Assembly: GCA_001789515.1 (NCBI GenBank)
Contig: MFZT01000027.1
Location: forward strand, 5,938 to 20,690
Direction: 5' to 3'
Origin: Candidatus Roizmanbacteria bacterium RIFCSPHIGHO2_02_FULL_43_11
GTDB taxonomy: Bacteria; Patescibacteriota; Microgenomatia; UBA1406; HO2-37-13b
DNA: 14,753 nucleotides
The notes under the pieces are model-generated. The model made no database searches. It saw nothing but the letters and a program-made list of their open reading frames with translations, and was not told where the DNA came from. Shown here piece after piece: positions 13,397 through 14,753 of the stretch (positions within the stretch are counted from its first letter, which is position 1; each line of letters starts with the position of its first letter). The position numbers and the translations under genes are program-made.

Positions 13397-13675
13397 TCAA
13401 ACAGGAAGATTATTCATATAGAGAATGAGGTCAGCTAGTGGGGGGACATCCCAAACATCTTCAAATTCAGGATCAGTCAGATTGAAGCCTTCAGAAAGAA
13501 GTGCGTCAATAATACATGTCGTTATATCATATGCTGCGCACCTGCCATATTGCCTTATGAGTAGTCTGTATGCCCTCATTGCTTCTTCGGTATCAGCCCT
13601 CCGTAAGGCACAATACAAGCCTCTCAGGTTTCTAAATAGGTCAGGGTCATAAGCATTGAGGTATTCAGTTCTCAT
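13397..13675 (-). CDS. small protein of unknown function
   Basis: A 92-residue ORF with no recognised family. It is helix-rich in the first half (DLFRNLRGLYCALRRADTEEAMRAYRLLIRQYG), has three cysteines, and an acidic second half (DPEFEDVWDVPPLADLILYMN). No membrane helix or signal peptide is seen, so it is probably cytoplasmic. In-frame TAG sits two codons before the ATG, so this is the only ATG start of that frame. The best -10 candidate (TGATATAGA, 13678-13686) is too close to the ATG for a normal leader, which leaves the start or promoter unsettled. It fills the space between tRNA-Lys and the SurA-N gene on the same strand. An antisense ORF overlaps it, but its sequence is less protein-like. 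Confidence 0.5.
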   Translation of the reverse strand: MRTEYLNAYDPDLFRNLRGLYCALRRADTEEAMRAYRLLIRQYGRCAAYDITTCIIDALLSEGFNLTDPEFEDVWDVPPLADLILYMNNLPV

Positions 13676-13777
13676 AATCTATATCACAGCTTCCAAAGCA
13701 CAAGGCCACTTAAAGACTTATAGTAACGCTGCGTCTGATATGGGGCCTTGCAACGCTCTTCCGAACTCCGGAGGTTG

Positions 13778-13849
13778 TGAGCCGCCCGAGACTCGAACTC
13801 GGAACCAACTCCTTAAGAGGGAGTTGCTCTACCGTTGAGCTAGCGGCCC
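13778..13849 (-). tRNA. tRNA-Lys (anticodon CUU)
   Basis: The reverse complement gives acceptor GGGCCGC/GCGGCTC (one G-T pair), D arm GCTCAACGGTAGAGC, anticodon stem ACTCC/GGAGT with loop CTCTTAA and CUU at 13815-13817, and T arm CCGAGTTCGAGTCTCGG. The discriminator is A; CAA follows, so CCA is not encoded. It reads AAG; the UUU-reading tRNA-Lys must be elsewhere. Confidence 0.95.
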
Positions 13850-13860
13850 ATTCTAGTCAG

Positions 13861-13869
13861 ATTATATCA
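13861..13869 (-). promoter_or_regulatory. extended -10 promoter of tRNA-Lys
   Basis: TGATATAAT on the minus strand, the same 9-mer as upstream of tRNA-Leu(UAA). It ends 11 bases before the tRNA 5' end. Confidence 0.7.
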
Positions 13870-13913
13870 TTCTAATGCCATAAGAACTATGAATAAGATC
13901 CCTGTTCTTTCTG

Positions 13914-13919
13914 TATAAT
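13914..13919 (+). promoter_or_regulatory. -10 box of the 56-residue membrane protein gene
   Basis: TATAAT ends 27 bases before the ATG at 13947, giving a leader of about 20 bases. No Shine-Dalgarno (the leader is pyrimidine-rich) and no convincing -35 box. Confidence 0.45.
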
Positions 13920-13946
13920 AAATTCTGTTACAAGTCCTTTCCTTAC

Positions 13947-14117
13947 ATGAGTTTCAAATATGTCTTCACTGGGGTTGTTATATTTGTAGTTCTAAGTTTA
14001 TTTGGTATGGCAGCAATGATTCAGAGAGATCGCAGTCTTGAGTCAAGCAAAGGTCAGGCACCACTGCAAAAAATTATTGAAGCTGGATCAACAAATTCAC
14101 CGGACAAGTCTGAATAA
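13947..14117 (+). CDS. small single-pass membrane protein of unknown function
   Basis: A 56-residue ORF. The sequence begins MSFKYVFTGVVIFVVLSLFG: one membrane helix at about residues 5-24, then a short hydrophilic tail (QRDRSLESSKGQAPLQ and on to SPDKSE). The charge pattern suggests the N-terminus is inside and the tail outside, or a signal-anchor miniprotein. The support is the clean helix-plus-tail layout, an upstream TATAAT, and the lack of any other gene in the interval. Its last 21 bases overlap the end of the convergent minus-strand gene. No family is recognised. Confidence 0.6.
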   Translation: MSFKYVFTGVVIFVVLSLFGMAAMIQRDRSLESSKGQAPLQKIIEAGSTNSPDKSE

Positions 14118-14732
14118 GCTGAGAAAACCTCCTACTATGCGTTCAACAATGCTACCTCGTGTTGAAATGCCCTTGACCTCTTTGTAGCTATAGTAGGTAG
14201 CTGGGTTGACAAAGCCAGCCATGACCATATACCCGCCAGGCTTATCCGTGATTGCAGCAACAGTATTGTTAACTGAGTCAACAGTTGAGCTTTTTAGCAT
14301 TGTCCACGACTGGCCATAATCTGACGAGTAGACAATTTTAAGTGAATTCTCTGGGAAACGAAGGCCTGGGAGAAATTCCAGGTTCTCATCAGTGTAACGA
14401 AAGCCTATAATCCAGGCTCTGTTTGGTACTGCTCTTGCTTTGTTGAAATGTGAGCGCAGATGAAAGTCGCAAATATCAGTTATCTGCCAGTACCTGCCAA
14501 TATTTCTTGGGAGTGTCTTTGTTGAGCATCCATTTTGGAAATAGACATCATATGAAAAAGTTTCCGGAGGGACAATGTGTGTCCATGAGGAAAAGTGTAG
14601 CGTGGCCCCCTGATCCTTCCTTACATCAGGCTCACGTGGGGTAGAGGAGAGTGTAGGAGCCTCGTATGTTTTCGCAGCATAAACGGGGAAGGGTGTTACA
14701 AGGATAACCAGCAGGATCAACACATACTTCAT
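14097..14732 (-). CDS. secreted protein of unknown function
   Basis: A 211-residue protein with a clear N-terminal signal peptide (hydrophobic core VLILLVILVTPFPV, likely cleavage after VYAA, about residue 20). The body looks beta-rich, with two regions typical of extracellular beta-sandwich domains: SSDYGQSWTMLKSSTVD (136-152) and NTVAAITDKPGGYMVMAG (156-173). Two cysteines, C69 and C88, could form a disulfide. The C-terminal ~20 residues (IVERIVGGFLSLFRLVR) form a hydrophobic, basic tail that could be amphipathic or membrane-associated. No lipobox and no enzyme motif are seen; a surface or adhesion-type role is possible but not shown. The ATG follows a TATGAT box by 6 bases. Confidence 0.75.
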   Translation of the reverse strand: MKYVLILLVILVTPFPVYAAKTYEAPTLSSTPREPDVRKDQGATLHFSSWTHIVPPETFSYDVYFQNGCSTKTLPRNIGRYWQITDICDFHLRSHFNKARAVPNRAWIIGFRYTDENLEFLPGLRFPENSLKIVYSSDYGQSWTMLKSSTVDSVNNTVAAITDKPGGYMVMAGFVNPATYYSYKEVKGISTRGSIVERIVGGFLSLFRLVR

Positions 14733-14738
14733 GCATTT

Positions 14739-14744
14739 ATCATA
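14739..14744 (-). promoter_or_regulatory. -10 box of the secreted protein gene
   Basis: TATGAT on the minus strand ends 6 bases before the ATG at 14732. The -35 region lies beyond the window edge. Confidence 0.45.
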
Positions 14745-14753
14745 CCACCTTTA

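Noticed and set aside
13425-13652. plus-strand 75-residue ORF
   Set aside because: Antisense to the 92-residue ORF, Ser-rich with no start signal; the minus-strand reading is better placed with its neighbours.

Overview
The window looks like a stretch of chromosome from a reduced-genome bacterium, most likely of the Candidate Phyla Radiation (Patescibacteria), possibly a Microgenomates-type lineage. This is inferred, not proven. The signs are a UvrC that stops before its C-terminal helix-hairpin-helix domain, membrane-anchored versions of normally lipidated or free proteins, scattered single tRNA genes without encoded CCA, very short intergenic gaps, and start codons sitting directly behind -10 boxes. 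TGA is used as a stop (transglutaminase gene, secG, ruvC), so the UGA=Gly code of Gracilibacteria/Absconditabacteria does not apply.

Layout. (1) 1-5473, + strand: the last ~790 residues of uvrA, a membrane-anchored transglutaminase-like protein, and a short uvrC, closely packed. (2) 5444-5625: a purine-rich repeat block running out of uvrC, then a ~10-bp-periodic array of the palindrome AACTAGTT that leads directly into an extended -10 promoter. (3) 5626-7193, + strand: secG and, overlapping by ATGA, a membrane-anchored family 5 solute-binding protein. (4) 7229-8683: five tRNA genes on the minus strand (Arg-UCU, Thr-UGU, Leu-UAA, Val-UAC, Leu-GAG), a small Cys-containing + strand ORF and a minus-strand DUF192 protein. 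(5) 8776-10769, minus strand: ruvC-ruvA-ruvB as one operon. (6) 10859-12472, + strand: a 537-residue multi-pass membrane protein of unknown function. (7) 12467-12620: a second, inverted copy of the repeat composite, between convergent genes, with a perfect DnaA-box 9-mer inside. (8) 12613-14732: minus-strand genes for a SurA-N-type membrane-anchored protein, a 92-residue unknown, tRNA-Lys(CUU) and a secreted unknown, plus a + strand 56-residue single-pass membrane protein.

The recognisable functions are nucleotide excision repair (UvrA, UvrC), Holliday junction branch migration and resolution (RuvABC), protein export (SecG) and cell-surface proteins with export signals.

Two things stand out. 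The first is the pair of homologous, oppositely oriented repeat composites (purine block, CCTAGTT core, helically phased AACTAGTT array), one of them covering the -35 region of the secG promoter. The second is that six protein genes, and possibly a seventh, have a -10 hexamer ending 6-9 bases before the start codon, which implies leaderless mRNAs. No CRISPR array, transposase, phage gene, rRNA or convincing intrinsic terminator was seen. No gene-free stretch exceeds 300 bases.
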